DNA of 64,000 nucleotides. Source: Aphis gossypii. Its lineage: Eukaryota > Arthropoda > Insecta > Hemiptera > Aphididae. Both the position numbers and the translations under genes were made by a program. The stretch lies in the NCBI RefSeq assembly GCF_020184175.1, contig NC_065533.1:3990695-4054694 (forward strand). Reading direction: 5' to 3'. Of the stretch, positions 1 through 12,747 are shown piece by piece (the first letter of the stretch is position 1; each line of letters opens with the position of its first letter). The notes beneath the pieces were generated by a model. It was not told the origin of the DNA. It saw only the letters and a program-made list of their open reading frames with translations, and did not search any database.

Positions 1-1098
1 ATTACAGTCTGCTTTTAGATGTTATGTTGATCCTAGATTGCCCATGTATAGTAATATTGTACTTTGTCGGCAAAAAATTACTTTACATTGTAACGGTACA
101 CGCTGTGACGTGTCACCGTTCCGTGTAAAAATAACGCTGACGATTTTTTGAGTAATCAACCTGTTTTTATTTCTATATAAATTAAAATCGATTATAATAA
201 TTTATAGGGATATGATTCACGAACCCGAGACCGAACGGACTATAGGTTCGAGACCATTTGACACTTCGTGGATTATTAATTATGTGTTATACAATTACGG
301 GTGGAGGTACGGATTGTCACGTCCGGCCCGCTCAAGTAAGTGGCGTTGGTTCGTGGGTCCGTCCGGGTAGCGTGGCCTAAGCAGGCGCGCTTGGGGGGAC
401 TTTTTATGTGTGTGTCACTATATGGTACGATGGGCCTCGTAATGAGTTGGTGTTCCTCTATGTCCGGTGTTCAAGCCGCAGTCACGGATCTGTTGGCCGT
501 AACGTCGAAAGCGTCGGTCTGGTGTCACGACGACTTCTGGATGTCCGGGTTATGGACGAGCGGTGTAGATGTTGATTCGGCGGTGTTGGTCGTAAGTTGT
601 CGTCGAAAGGTTATGGCTGGTTTCGTAAATACACGCGGTGGCTTCTCCTTACTTCTGGCCGTCGAAGGTGTGCTGTTACGCAGGTCTTGATGGCTTGAAG
701 TGTGGAGAAAGAGTTGTTCTTTGGTCGGTCAGTGTACCCGTATTTATACGGTTTGACCGACCTCTGTACGTGTGTCATTGGATCTGGTCGTACCGTTGGA
801 CGAGTGAAACTGACATCGTTCATGAGGTCGCTAGATGCTAACCGTGTTGTTTTCCCTCGGCTTTAATATAAAACTTGCTTGTGGAAACTCGCATCATTCA
901 TATGTGTTTGTGTTATCATGCGTGTTGCGTTTCCTTGCCTAACACTTGTTCATTATTCAATCATATTTTGGTCGTGAGAACGGCCGTTTTAGTATATGTT
1001 TATGGTAGTATTTAGTTATATGGTGTTTGTACCGTATCAACATTATGGTGTTATAAAAACCAAAAAAAAAATATTTATATTGACATATTTTATTCATC
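1..1098. other. GC-richer non-coding block with no recognisable gene
   Basis: The part from about 180 to 900 is visibly richer in G, C and CpG than the sequence around it. It contains a 116-codon open frame (340-690) that resembles no family I know and has no splice or polyadenylation context. From 900 to 1060 the sequence grades into AT-rich DNA and ends in an A-run at about 1060. A strong hairpin lies at 723-762. The block may be a decayed transposon linked to the helicase remnant just downstream, but I see no protein similarity that proves it. Confidence 0.3.
723..762. repeat. Two-tier perfect hairpin
   Basis: GGTCGGTCA (723-731) pairs perfectly with TGACCGACC (754-762). Inside the loop, CCGTAT (738-743) pairs with ATACGG (746-751). 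The whole forms a 40-nt, GC-rich, two-stage stem-loop in otherwise AT-rich DNA. The sequence is directly visible; the function is unknown. Confidence 0.6.
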
Positions 1099-1440
1099 TC
1101 AATAACTCTTAATAAACAGTATTTTTGGTACTGCTAAAATAACCAAACTACTGGCAGATCTAACTCTAGAACATGTGACATAGAACTGTCCATGTGAAAA
1201 ACATTCTTCTCTCAAGACACAATCCCTGACATGCTCAATAATTGTCCTTGAGACTTATTAATAGTCATAATAAAGCAAACTTTGAGTGTGAATTGTATTC
1301 TTTTTAATTCAAAGGGATAATCAGTTGGAATCAAAGTTATTCTCGGGATTAAAACTATATCTCCTCTAGCGCTCCCAGTGATAACTCTAGCGTCTATTAC
1401 ATTTTTGTGCAGCGCTTTAACTTGCATTCTTGGTTCCCCT
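1099..1440 (-). pseudogene. Helitron/Pif1-like helicase C-terminal remnant
   Basis: Read on the minus strand, this encodes the end of a Pif1-type helicase of the kind carried by Helitron rolling-circle transposons. The first part (1427-1243) has KALHKNVI, ITGSARGD, LIPRITLIP and then the superfamily 1B motif MTINKSQGQ. One base is missing right after SQGQ, near 1241-1243. In the next frame the fold resumes with EHVRD, EECFSHGQFYVTCSRVRS and LVILAVP, and stops at 1101-1099. The match to the terminal motifs (KSQGQ, HGQ.YV..SRV) is specific. Upstream of 1440 the frame decays and the replication-initiator (Rep) domain is absent, so this is a dead fragment about 110 residues long. It marks old Helitron activity; no terminal CTRR end was identified with confidence. 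Confidence 0.8.
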
Positions 1441-2087
1441 CTGATCCAAATTTTCCATACAGTTCATAATTGAGGTACACCCTAATAAATACCAAAAAAA
1501 ATTGTCTGGCTGCCACCAGCTCACATTCGACCACCATATTAATTATTTTTTATTAATTTGTAAGAATGTAAACAATTTTAGATAAGAATTAGAAATAATC
1601 TTACTTAAACTGGGGTGCGTATATGAAGACGCATTAATAATTAATATTCGAAAATAATATGTTAAAACACCTTGTCCTCGTGTATACGTAAATGCATAGG
1701 GTATTTTACGACTTCATGTTATCATGTTTTTATACATAATAATTAGCTGTAATAATAAAGTGATAAATGTGTTAACACATAAATCAAGTTTTTATAGCAA
1801 CCAAATATAAATATATATAAATATGAACAAAAATTATAAACAAAATTTCCATCGTAAATCTCAAAATCCCTGTTTGAGCAACCCTTTAAAATGCGAATTT
1901 TGAAAAATCCTTTCTTATTGCATGGTGAAAATATGAGAAAAACCTCTATTCCAAATTTCAAGTCCGTACGTTGCGTAGTTTTTGAGGTACAGCGATCAGT
2001 CAGTCAGTGGTATTTGGATTTTATATATATAAATTATTGATATTAGTTTTTAATATACCTACTAACAATATCGTATTATTTCTAAAA
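1441..2087. other. AT-rich interval with a repeat-like tail
   Basis: No gene was seen. The stretch at about 1940-2010, ending in CAGTCAGTCAGTGG, looks like the non-coding part of a dispersed insect repeat: it is GC-richer, contains a short CAGT run, and is followed by TA-rich DNA. The 72-codon minus-strand frame over 1743-1961 is low-complexity and is not supported. Confidence 0.3.
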
Positions 2088-2665
2088 AGGGCAATTGTAA
2101 ATTTCGCCAGAATACTGGTCAAGATAAAAAAGTATTAAAAGGTCTAATGTAAACTCCACCAGTTTTGAAATTCGAAAAAAAAATGACAGTGTTACAGGAT
2201 GCTATAAATAGGTACACTAATAGAATTATACAAGACTTAGAATATTTACAAATTGTATCACATAATTTTAGTTTACATAATATATGACATAGGTACCTAA
2301 CTATATATTTTTGATTTTTTCGTTATAACGATATTAATTATAATTTTCCACTATAATTTAAATATTCATAAATATTTGATGTGGACAATTATTAATTATC
2401 ACTTTGAAACATATGATTTTATACTATTAGGTATAACGATTATTTAGGTATTATGATTTTTTTACTATAATTTAAATATTTAGTGTAAACGATATGATAT
2501 TATATTATATTGTAATTTTTTTTTTAATAATATATCATATTAATTTTATACTATTACTTGATTTTCTTCACTGGTAGAGTTTACAAGAACTCAATTTTAC
2601 CTGTTTTTTTTCCTGGTGGAGTTTACAGTAAAAAAGGTACTTGTGGCGGAGTTTACATGCACCCT
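2088..2665. mobile_element. MITE-like non-autonomous DNA transposon
   Basis: The two ends of this 578-bp stretch are inverted relatives. The left end has TGTAAATTTCGCCA and TGTAAACTCCACCA. The reverse complement of the right end has TGTAAACTCCGCCA, TGTAAACTCCACCA and TGTAAACTCTACCA. The outermost bases are AGGG on the left and CCCT on the right. They are flanked on both sides by CTAAAA (2082-2087 and 2666-2671), a probable 6-bp target-site duplication. The interior is AT-rich and non-coding. This is the structure of a miniature inverted-repeat element with sub-terminal repeats; the superfamily is uncertain. The exact outer boundary could move by one or two bases. Confidence 0.6.
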
Positions 2666-3039
2666 CTAAAATTACAAACTAAAAGTCATTTTTTTGGGGA
2701 ATTTATATTGTATAGGTAACTACAATATTATAAAAAGCCAGTCCACAAATACATGCATATCGTGCTATTTAATGATTATTTAAATTGTATTATGTCATAA
2801 TATTTTGTTTTATATTACAGTAAGTGTCTTCAGCTCGGTAGACATTTGTAAAAAAAATACAATACAAAATATTACCTAAGATTTTGAGTGTTAAAATTAT
2901 TATTATTTCCATACTTTTGTGAGCAGTTAATTTATTTTTCAATACCTAGTATTAAATTTAGTACTCTTACACATATCTATAACAACCTGTAAACCTATAA
3001 GCAACCACGACGAGTGTTATACTTGTATCCCATCAGATT

Positions 3040-3735
3040 TAAAATTTTCCACGGAAACGTGTTTTAAGCGACCGTAATAACAATATCTGTGCTATAAACA
3101 GTGTGTTGACGTTTATACCGTCATTTGTCTAATTAACGTAGTAGGTACGAAATTCGGTTCGTTCGAAAACCGAGGGACGTCGTCATTCGCACAGATACGT
3201 CATGAAAAGCCGTTCTTTAATTACGATCTGTGTCTATAATGCAAGTTTGAAACTGATTGGTTCCGACCGGGTCTAAGTGGTTGCTAACGGGTTTTTTGAG
3301 ATTTACGTGTCTCCATCGTTGGCCTTTGATGTGTTGGCGGTGGAGCGTCAAGCTTGCAGTACAAGACCTACCACGCATGAAAGAAAGCGCCGCTCATATA
3401 CCTTCTCTCATTCTACGCGTGGTTTCAAAGTCTACGACACTGAGGTGGAACGATGGAATCGGAGTGGCGTCGTTTTATCAAGCCAGTGGCCAGTCGATGG
3501 TTACGTTCATGGAAGTCGCGTACGGAAGCGACTCCGCTCAGGAAAACCTTCGATATATCCATAGACACCGCCAATACATTATCAGCGATGGCTGCCGGTC
3601 TGGCGCAGTATGTCCCGCTTGACGTGCACGATAGACGTGGACCTAGCGCCGTGGCTCTGACGCGGCTGTTCTAGGATGTAATGTAATATGTATTTTGTTT
3701 TTCTGCCATTAAAATAAAATTTTGAAAAAAAATGC
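3040..3735 (+). other. GC-richer block ending in a polyadenylation-like signal and A-run, possible retrocopy
   Basis: This 0.7-kb block is much richer in GC and CpG than its flanks. Three frames stay open over part of it (3257-3622, 3277-3564, 3453-3674). The last ends with a stop at 3672-3674, followed within about 60 bases by overlapping ATTAAA/AATAAA signals (about 3708-3717) and an A-run at 3724-3731. That layout resembles the 3' end of a transcript or a reverse-transcribed copy of one. None of the three translations resembles a family I recognise and they cannot all be real, so I do not call a CDS. It could be a decayed retrocopy, a non-coding transcript end or a transposon fragment. Confidence 0.35.
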
Positions 3736-6700
3736 ATTAATGTACGATACTTCCTAAATAACAAACTTTACAAGGGAAAATGAAACGAAAATCACTTTTC
3801 ATCCTGCAAATATATAATATTATATTGTTGTCGGTTTGAGTTTCTACACATAAACGAGTAACTACCGATAAATCTAAAAAATGTCTTATTATATTATAAC
3901 TATGTACCTATGTTAGTATATTGTATATCGATAGATTGCTAAAAACAAAAATTTTTGTGACAGCTCATCCATGAATTTAATTTTGGTTTACGAAAATCGA
4001 ATATGTTTTCGTTAAATTGAATTGTTTCCAATAGTGGCACATTTCATTACTATTGTTTACTATTGTATTACTATTTCGTTACTATTGTGATTAATAGAAA
4101 TACGACGTGTAAACATCTTTACAAATATATTTAAAAACAAATACTTGTGAACACAATTTAATTATAATTATTTTTATGATTTTATTCTTTAATTCAGTAC
4201 ATATTATATGCTTAATACAGGCATATAAATACAAATACCAGTCTTAACGATATTATGATTTTCGTCAGCTTTTGAATATTCGTATCTAGTTTATCTAGTT
4301 TTTTGTATTTACACCGAAAAAAGGATTAATTTTAAAACTAGAAAATTCGGGTAATACAGTATTATATAGCACATTGGGTACATAGCACTACAGTGACTCA
4401 TGACAGCAGTCAGTCATGACAACACTGACTTACAGGCAAGTTAAAACAAACCTATGGTTTTTGTCAAAACTCATTGTTGGTCGAATCGACTAACTTTGTT
4501 CTACTAAGCAAACTTAATTTTAGAATGACAATTTTTAATTCACGTTTTCACGTATATAGTGTCTTCCCTTTTCATATTTTTTTTATTCTGTGAAGACGAG
4601 GATCAATCGTTTCTATTGATGGACTAAGCCAGTCCCCGTTTATATGTTTATCACTATATCAATGCGTTTATAATTTATACTGTTTTGTATTTTAGCTTTA
4701 AGATTAATACCTAAATTACCATTGTGCCTGTCCCATTTTATGATAATAATAATAAATATTGATAGCTAGGTTATATCAAATATTTACATGATAAATACAA
4801 ATAACCGATAAACGAAAAAAATAATTTATACGTATAATATTATATTACAATAAAATGTCACGGTAAAAAACGTTTAGTTTAAATATTTAAAATTAAAAAT
4901 GATTGAAATACCGATTTAAAATAATATAAACTATTTATGTGCTTTATATTATATTTACTGACTATGAGTAGGTATGTAGTATTTAATCTATTTGATATAT
5001 TTAGATGATATATTCGCTTTAAAAGTTAAGTTGAATAGAATATTTGTCTTTTTAACAAGTGTGTCCTCGTATGAACATCTTACAATGTACTCACAAGAAT
5101 AACATATTTTATTGATTTTATGTGTATATTCGAGTGTAAAATCATTCACTACTAAAATTTAATAAATACAGTGTTGGATGTAAACGACGTAATATATGTA
5201 AAAAAACTTTTTGTGTGTAGGTAACAACTATACAGAAAGTATATTGATTTCGAAAAATATACTCATTGTAAAGTGCATTTTTATTCCTATTTCCACTTTA
5301 AGTACTTGTACTAACATTTCAAGAATAAATCCTTTAATATGACGGATCTCTCCAAATCGTACATCAGATAAGATTACAGCATAATAAAATATACCTTGTG
5401 CTTATTGCACAGTCCATCAGACAATATTGTTCTTCGTAATATTTTCTGAAGATTAATAATTTACAATTATTTCAGTTCCTAGAATATTTATTATTATTTG
5501 AGATGAATAAATTTAATATTACGGTTAAGCTATATAATATATTTTTTTTTGTTTATGTGATAGAATTATGTTTAATCGAGGCGTTTCGGATTTGTAACAT
5601 GGTATGAAATAAATAGAGAAACAAACGGAACTGAATACCTCGGAGATGAATGTAACAGAAGTTAAAAGAAGGAAACCAAAAAATAAACATAGATTGAAGT
5701 TGATATAAAGTGTAATATATGTATATTTGTATATAGAACAGAAGATAAAACAGTATATTTAAAGGTATACTAGTACAAACAAAACACACTTTGCATTTGA
5801 TTCTGAGTATTTTTTTTAAATCTTACTAAAAAAAATAACATTTTGGTGTCAGTGAAAAAAAAATATTTTATATAACTGAGAACGCAATTGTATGTTTATA
5901 TTTTTTTTAATCGTCCACATCATAAATATTGTTTGATTTAATCTACGTACCATATAAACTAACAACTAACAAAGTAACAAAAAGTGAATATAGAACATTT
6001 AAAAAGTGTTTAAAGAGGTAGGTATTATACATTATTTTTATCGTTAGTTTTTTTACCATAAAAATGTAAAATATGTATTTAAGGTAAAGACATACTATAC
6101 TGGTAATATTCTAAAATGTTTAGCTGTTTATAAAACAATTATCTAATTTCTATGTATTCCATCATTACATATTTTTAAAATAAAACTAAATGTACACAAA
6201 TTATAGTGTCAAAACATTTTAAATTATTTTATTAGTCTCTTAATTACTCAAATTAATAACTCACAAAATATGTTCTTGGATGGTTTTAAAAAGTTTTGTA
6301 ATATAATTTTAATATTCTTCACTTACTGATAGTAAAGTTTATACTTTTTCTCTTTTTGTGAGAATAAAATACCTAATGAATACTAAGAAACACTAGTATA
6401 AGTCTTTAGAAACTTACGTTTTAACAAATACATAATATATTTAAAAACTGTCAATGTGTTAAAAGTTTAAAACATAATTTGAAATGAGTTCAAGAGAAAG
6501 CACAAACATGTATATTATAGAAAATTTAATATAATATATCTTGTTTGATGTATTGAATACAAAACTTTATACTTGGCGCTAATAAAATATATGCTTATAG
6601 ACTATAGTTCATAAATTTGAAAAATTGTAAAACAAATTGTAAATATAATATACAAATGCAATTAGTCTGACAAATAAAAGTAAGTTTAGAAGTTCGTAAG

Positions 6701-9499
6701 TCTATAATATATAATATATTCATATCTAACACCACATTAATTTTCTTCATTATATTATAATAATTTGTTCTTTTCTATTATAATTTTCTTTAAAATTAAA
6801 TTGCAATGCATTATCTTTTAGTATCTATAACCTAAAAAAAAAAAAAAAAATAGTAAGCAAGATAAAGTTAATTCAATAGAAAAGCTCTAAATAACTCATA
6901 AATTAAATAATAGTATTTGAGTATTATTTATCAAACAAATTAAAATAATAAATACATTTATGTGAATAAAGTAAAATAAACTTAAAACTATATTCTTGGT
7001 ATACTTATATCTCAAGATTTTTTAACCATTTTACATTTATAAACATTTAACCATTATGGAAGTATTTTGTATCCAAATTATACGTATAATATATAATAGT
7101 ATAATAGACAATACTGAATCAGCGTAATATCGAATTTTAACCTTTTACGGCTACACAAAAACGTCATATTTAGGATAATATTGCTTTAAAAAAATGCACT
7201 ACCAGTGGTAATGAATATTACGTGGTAATTTATGCGTGATTCATACAATTGTGTTTGTCGTTTTTAAGTATACTCTTATTTTAATATTAAATATATGCAA
7301 TGACGTTGGTGGAAAAATTTTCTAGTACAATATGTAAAATGGTTGTTGTAAAAGTGACCAAATAAAATAGAACTGAAACATATTATCATATCTGGAATTG
7401 ATACTGTAATATTACTATATTATTAAGATGTGATAAAACATTTAAATAACAAAAAAATGTTAATGCTGATAAAGTTATGATAATACAATAGAAGATTATA
7501 CATTCTACAGAAAATAATAAATGTCAATAATCAATGGGTTAGATTAGAAAAAAAGCAAATAATATTATAATACAATTCAAAAAAAAAAAAAGAACAAAAT
7601 GTATATAACATTGTATTATAATTTATAACAATGTAATCTAATAAAATAAAAATTATACCATTCTATTTACGAAAAACGATTGCAAAAAACAAATTTGAGA
7701 GAAGACAGTCAATCAGACAATATCACTAGGTAATTAAAATTGTTTTGATATTACGGTAGTTTGATTTGATTTCTACCGGAAACATTGAATTTATAAATAT
7801 TATAGTAATAGTAAAATAGTATACACAAGTACTACCTATAAATTAATCTACATTCTACATGTTTTGAAAATTACTTTGCAAATAATAAAATTTAAAATAA
7901 TATACGTAAAAGTTTTAGATATTTATAAATAAAATAACCTATTTTATTTTATTATTATTATTATTATTTTTTTCCTAAAGTACATTTACAATTTTTTATG
8001 TACTATACCACTATACTATGTACCTAACCTATGTTATATCGTTATGTATACGTTTAAAAGACGTTAACGTTCATATACTATTAACAAGACATAACTACTT
8101 ACTGCGATAATTATATTTTTATGTAATGCAATAAAATTTGTTATCACAGACTTTAATGATAAATAGAAATAATAATGATCAAAGTCAATCCATTTATGAT
8201 TTTTGAAAAGTTTTATCTTTACATTTACTTGTATAAGTTAAAAGATCATAATTACAATAATTGATTTTTTACACTATAAAAAGTAAAACTTATTGAGTAT
8301 TATTGAACACATATACTATTTGTTCACTAAACTAATAGTTTATACTAAACTCGTTCATTACGTATGAAAATAAATTAGTATACGATGCATATTGCTGAGT
8401 TGAACATTTAATGACCGAATTTTTGTCTAAGACATCGTAAACGTATTGGTACAATAATTATTAATATCATATAAAACTTTATTCAATTATTTTTCAAAAA
8501 AATTTTATTACTATTCCTCAACTTATGAAAATATTATTTAATAAGTTGAATAAATTAATCAGATAATAACTTTTAAAAATTAACAAATTGTGTGCAATAT
8601 TGTATTCAATTTTTTAATACTTTGACACAGTGAACTTAATTTTTTTTAAGAAATATTAACATTAACATTTTGTAGAAATAGCAAGTATCTATCATGGGTT
8701 TTTTTTTTTTTTGAATTACACAGAAAAGAAAATTGATACTAGATTTTTGTAAATAATACCGTTTTCCTTAATTTGTCTATCCCTATTATTTTGATAAATA
8801 TTGCGAATTATGTACTAATTACTTATTTTATTTCTCTATCTCTCCCCTCCCTCCCAAAAAAAACTAAAGTAAAAATTAGAAAACACTCACATAGCCGCAA
8901 ACAATTTTTTTCAATTATTTTTCGATACAAATATAATAGATAATAGTAATATTTATATGCAATTGTTAGATTCTAATCATTTTTCTCTTATCTAAAAGTT
9001 AAAAACTTTACTCGGGGGTTGCATTAAATTGGTCTTAAATAATTTAATTAATTTTAAATATCGTTTGAAAAATATATTTATTTTGAAAATATTAAGCAAT
9101 TTATGATTGATTGACGATTATTACTTCTGAGAATAGTGTTTTTTTTTAGAAATAGTCTAATCCAAATTGAATTAAATCTTTCTATAACAAATAATGAACA
9201 TAAAAATAAAATAATAATAATAAAAATAAAATCGAAATCTTGGTATTTGATAAGGTGCGAATTAGAGTCTCTTCTATGATGCAAGTTTTTTTTTTACTAA
9301 AACTAGTATACGTGATGTACCGATCTGATTGATCTGAAACACAATGGAAAGTTTGACGCGATGACCGTCGTTCAATAATACAAAACATATCGTTAACAAA
9401 GACTTTTTTACTTATGTATTTTTGGTGTGGGATTGGAAACCAAAAATATGTTCAACGATACCTATTGAACGACACAAAGGTCTGTGCAAACACGTTTGA
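3736..9499. other. AT-rich non-coding DNA
   Basis: No gene was recognised on either strand. Only short low-complexity frames occur (for example a 78-codon minus-strand frame at 5553-5789 rich in Phe, Tyr and Ile), with no splice or domain support. Simple runs include an A-run near 6833-6850, an ATT run at 7950-7970 and a T-run near 8698-8713. This is intergenic DNA, or an intron of Alk if its first exons lie further left. Confidence 0.5.
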
Positions 9500-9770
9500 G
9501 TTGAAATAATATAACATATACGACCCGCGGTCCCTCGCTATCCATTATTATAGCCTATATGTATTATAGTTGTATTTGTCGAGCGTTTTTTCAAAAGCAG
9601 AATTGCATTTGTCTACATCGTTTTTGTTTTCATCTAAATATTATGCACAGATTGCTATACACGTTCATTCTCTTGTAGATTACTTTTCCGTTATCCACGC
9701 ACGCCACGCTCGCTGAATTCATAAGTCATGACGAAGTCACAATGTCACGAAGGACATATTATTTTCCCGT

Positions 9771-10028
9771 TTACGAATGTTTTTGTTTTACGACTGTAAT
9801 ACGAAATTCGATCATTCCACAGCGTAGGTATATAATATTGTGCATATCATCGACACAACCGTAATTGATATTCTTTTCTTTGTCTTCTGAACACATCAAA
9901 TTTTCGTTGTCGGCATCGACACAACGTCGAGCGGAGATATTGCATTGTTTAAGATTACACGAAGCATAACTTTCTTTATAACAGCGACAGTAGTTCTTCA
10001 TTTCGAAAAAGAGTTTGAAGTTTTTCAT
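9771..10028 (-). CDS. Possible small Cys-rich ORF (hypothetical)
   Basis: This is an 85-codon minus-strand frame starting at ATG 10028-10026. It sits in a GC-richer patch (about 9500-10030) inside AT-rich surroundings. The translation has eight cysteines, spaced as CRC, then single Cys in ASC, KQC, RRC, LMC, YGC and LRC, which is more order than random AT-rich frames show. There is no convincing hydrophobic signal peptide, only a short KNFKLFFEMK start. Upstream lies an ATTTT-type simple repeat rather than an obvious promoter, and no clear splice acceptor defines an exon. I do not recognise the family. It could be a lineage-specific small protein, an exon of a split gene, or chance. Confidence 0.25.
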   Translation of the reverse strand: MKNFKLFFEMKNYCRCYKESYASCNLKQCNISARRCVDADNENLMCSEDKEKNINYGCVDDMHNIIYLRCGMIEFRITVVKQKHS

Positions 10029-10037
10029 AGAGCCGTC

Positions 10038-10070
10038 ATTTTATTTTATTTTATTTTATTTTTTTTTTTG
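10038..10070. repeat. (ATTTT)n microsatellite running into a T-run
   Basis: Four to five tandem ATTTT units are followed by a run of T. It lies directly upstream of the minus-strand ORF that starts at 10028. Confidence 0.85.
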
Positions 10071-10317
10071 TATTCATATTTTATATTGTTTAAAACAAAG
10101 AATCCATTTATCAACATATAAAAAAAAATCTTCACGACATTATACTGAAAGCGATTTGTTTTTTTATCTTATACTTACTTAAACCCTTTAAGTACCACAT
10201 TCTACGTTTTTGTATTCGTTTATGCTTATAGTATACAATATGTACATGTAAATATACACAGTACCAAGTTCGTTTGGATTACTGTTTTTCAGTCGTTTAT
10301 TTTCAGTATATTCTACA

Positions 10318-10358
<41 letters not shown>

Positions 10359-12740
10359 TATTTACGTATATACGTATGATATCTCGGTACAAGCGGTATC
10401 CATTTAATATATTGATTTTTTTTTTTTATTTGATCTAATATCATAATGAAATATTATTATCTTTAATCAAATTATACAAAGTTTTATTTTCGTAAAATAT
10501 TTTCAAAAACATTTAATAAATAACTTAAATAACTTAATAAATAGAATTTGTTATAAAAATGTAATATTATGTTAATAAGACACGATAAAACAGCCATTCA
10601 GATTTGTCCACATTTTACGAATGCTGGAATTACTTTCTACAAATATTTCAAGCGATAATATAGAGTTATTTCTAGTAAAACAATAACGCAATAATGATAT
10701 TTAGTTAAAATAATGTTAGCGCACTGTTTGTTTTATCTTTCTGGCCCCAGGCTCAACATGAAAATACGCAATAGTTCAAGATATTTTTTTTATGCTTTAA
10801 GCAACCTTCAAGTAAAATTGCCAATTATTATAATTATAAAGAATAAACATCTTTGAAACTGAAAAAAATATGAATTGAAAATTATGTTTAAGTAATACAA
10901 ATTTGATGCATATAATTTGTTTTTAAATTTGTTCGGTGAATGAAGATGTGTCCATTTATAGTTTTAAGAGTAATCTACATTAATGGGGGTTGATTCATAA
11001 ATAGTGTTATTACTTATCGTTTTCGTATGTACAGTCGAGTGAGTTTATTTGGGGAAATATGATATAATATTTAGACACATAAAGTATACATAAATTTGTG
11101 TATATTAACCAGTTATTTGAAAACGTTTGTGAGTTAAAATTTATTTTCATTAGTTGTATTATAATATTATGGTACTTAAAGAAGATAATAAACTAATAAG
11201 CTACTCTTTTTTTTTAAAAAAAAAGCCGTTCGATTGTATATGCATATTTTTAACAGAATTCAATTCTAAATGTTCAAAATAGTGTTCATTTATTAAAATA
11301 CGTCAAATGGGTGTGTATGTGTATGAAGGAAAGAGTGTATATATTATATTTATATATTTAGGCAATTTATACGGCCATTACCCAATCCTATCATCATCGT
11401 TAGAATGCATTCCTGTCACATTCATTTTACATCAATTTCACAAATCCAGATAATAGGCTAATTCCTTTTCAGTCAAATGAAATATATATAAATTATATAT
11501 TTTACAAATTATACTAGGTAATATTTAACTTTTCAAAATTATATGTTATGTTGTAGGTATATCCATATATCTGGTATAATTAAAATTTGGAAACGCTGGT
11601 AGTAAAAATATTAAAATATTTGCAAGTTGAAAGTAAATTGTACGCCTAGTTACTTATATTTTTCTATTTACATATAGCGATTTTACGAATTCACTACAAT
11701 TTTAAAAACTATATAAAACGTATTGGATAATATTGTATTTTTAAACTTTTGTCATTACCTATTTAAAACTACTTCTATAGCTTGAAAAAAAAAATCAAAT
11801 TTTTTATAATTAAGATAAGCAAATTAAAATATAATGTTACATATTTTTCAGAAAAAAAGATACGCTAATTTTTAATTGTAATTGTATTTCCATAGTTTAA
11901 TAATATAATAATATATTTACATAGATATCTAAATACGCATAAACGAATCTTACTGATCATCATGTATAGATGTTTAAACTTTTTTTTGGAAAATATTAAA
12001 ATAATGTAGCCAGTCGTGGTTCATATATTTTACTGGTCTTAAATTACTTCAAGATGATTTGAGTTCAGTAAAGGTGTAAAAACTAATTTTCAAGTGTATG
12101 AGTAAAGTATATTATATTTATGTAGCTAAAATAATATCCGGAATAATTCAATATTATCGAATTTTAATTCGTATTTTATTAAAGATAACATTAAGTATAT
12201 CATACTTTTTTCACAATGTATTATAATACAAATAAAATAAAGTTGGTAAAATAGAGATAACAATATAATTTGGATGCCATTCGTAGCAGAGCAAAAACAT
12301 AAATAATTAAAAAAAAAAAAAAGAAAAAAAGTGGTTACATTATTAATATGGGGCGTATTTTTAAGATTATTCTACTACTATATTCTGTTTTTGTTTAACA
12401 TGTATATTATTTTAAAGTTATGTAAATATGTTTTGATTTGCTTACCTTACTCGTGGTTATTATAGTAATATAGTTCAATGTATGTGGTTAATGTTTACGA
12501 AAAAATATCTTTGAGCTGTGGTGTTCTGAGCTTGTGTTACTACGCTGAATTGTGAGATTGTAAATAGTAGTATAACAAGTGGGTTGTTAGAATTAAATTA
12601 AAGTACTATACGATATGTTATGTAAATTAAAGCGTAGAATAAAATTTTATATCGGTATTCAATATGATTGAATGTAAAAGGAAGATAGTGTTATTCCCAT
12701 TTGTCGTAGACTATTTATGGCTATATAATTAATTAATATT
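10071..12740. other. AT-rich non-coding DNA
   Basis: No gene was seen. It contains the TAT triplet microsatellite at 10318-10356, several A/T homopolymer runs and AT-rich palindromes. No frame longer than about 60 codons carries a recognisable motif. Confidence 0.5.
10318..10356. repeat. (TAT)n microsatellite
   Basis: An uninterrupted TAT triplet run of about 13 units, visible directly in the sequence. Confidence 0.9.
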
Positions 12741-12747
12741 GAGAATT

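Noticed and set aside
235..260. tRNA or tRNA-derived SINE
   Set aside because: GGTTCGAGACC resembles a B box, but no A box, cloverleaf arms or acceptor stem can be built around it.
340..841. Three open frames in the GC-richer left block as genes
   Set aside because: They overlap in conflicting frames and strands and show no domain, splice or poly-A support.
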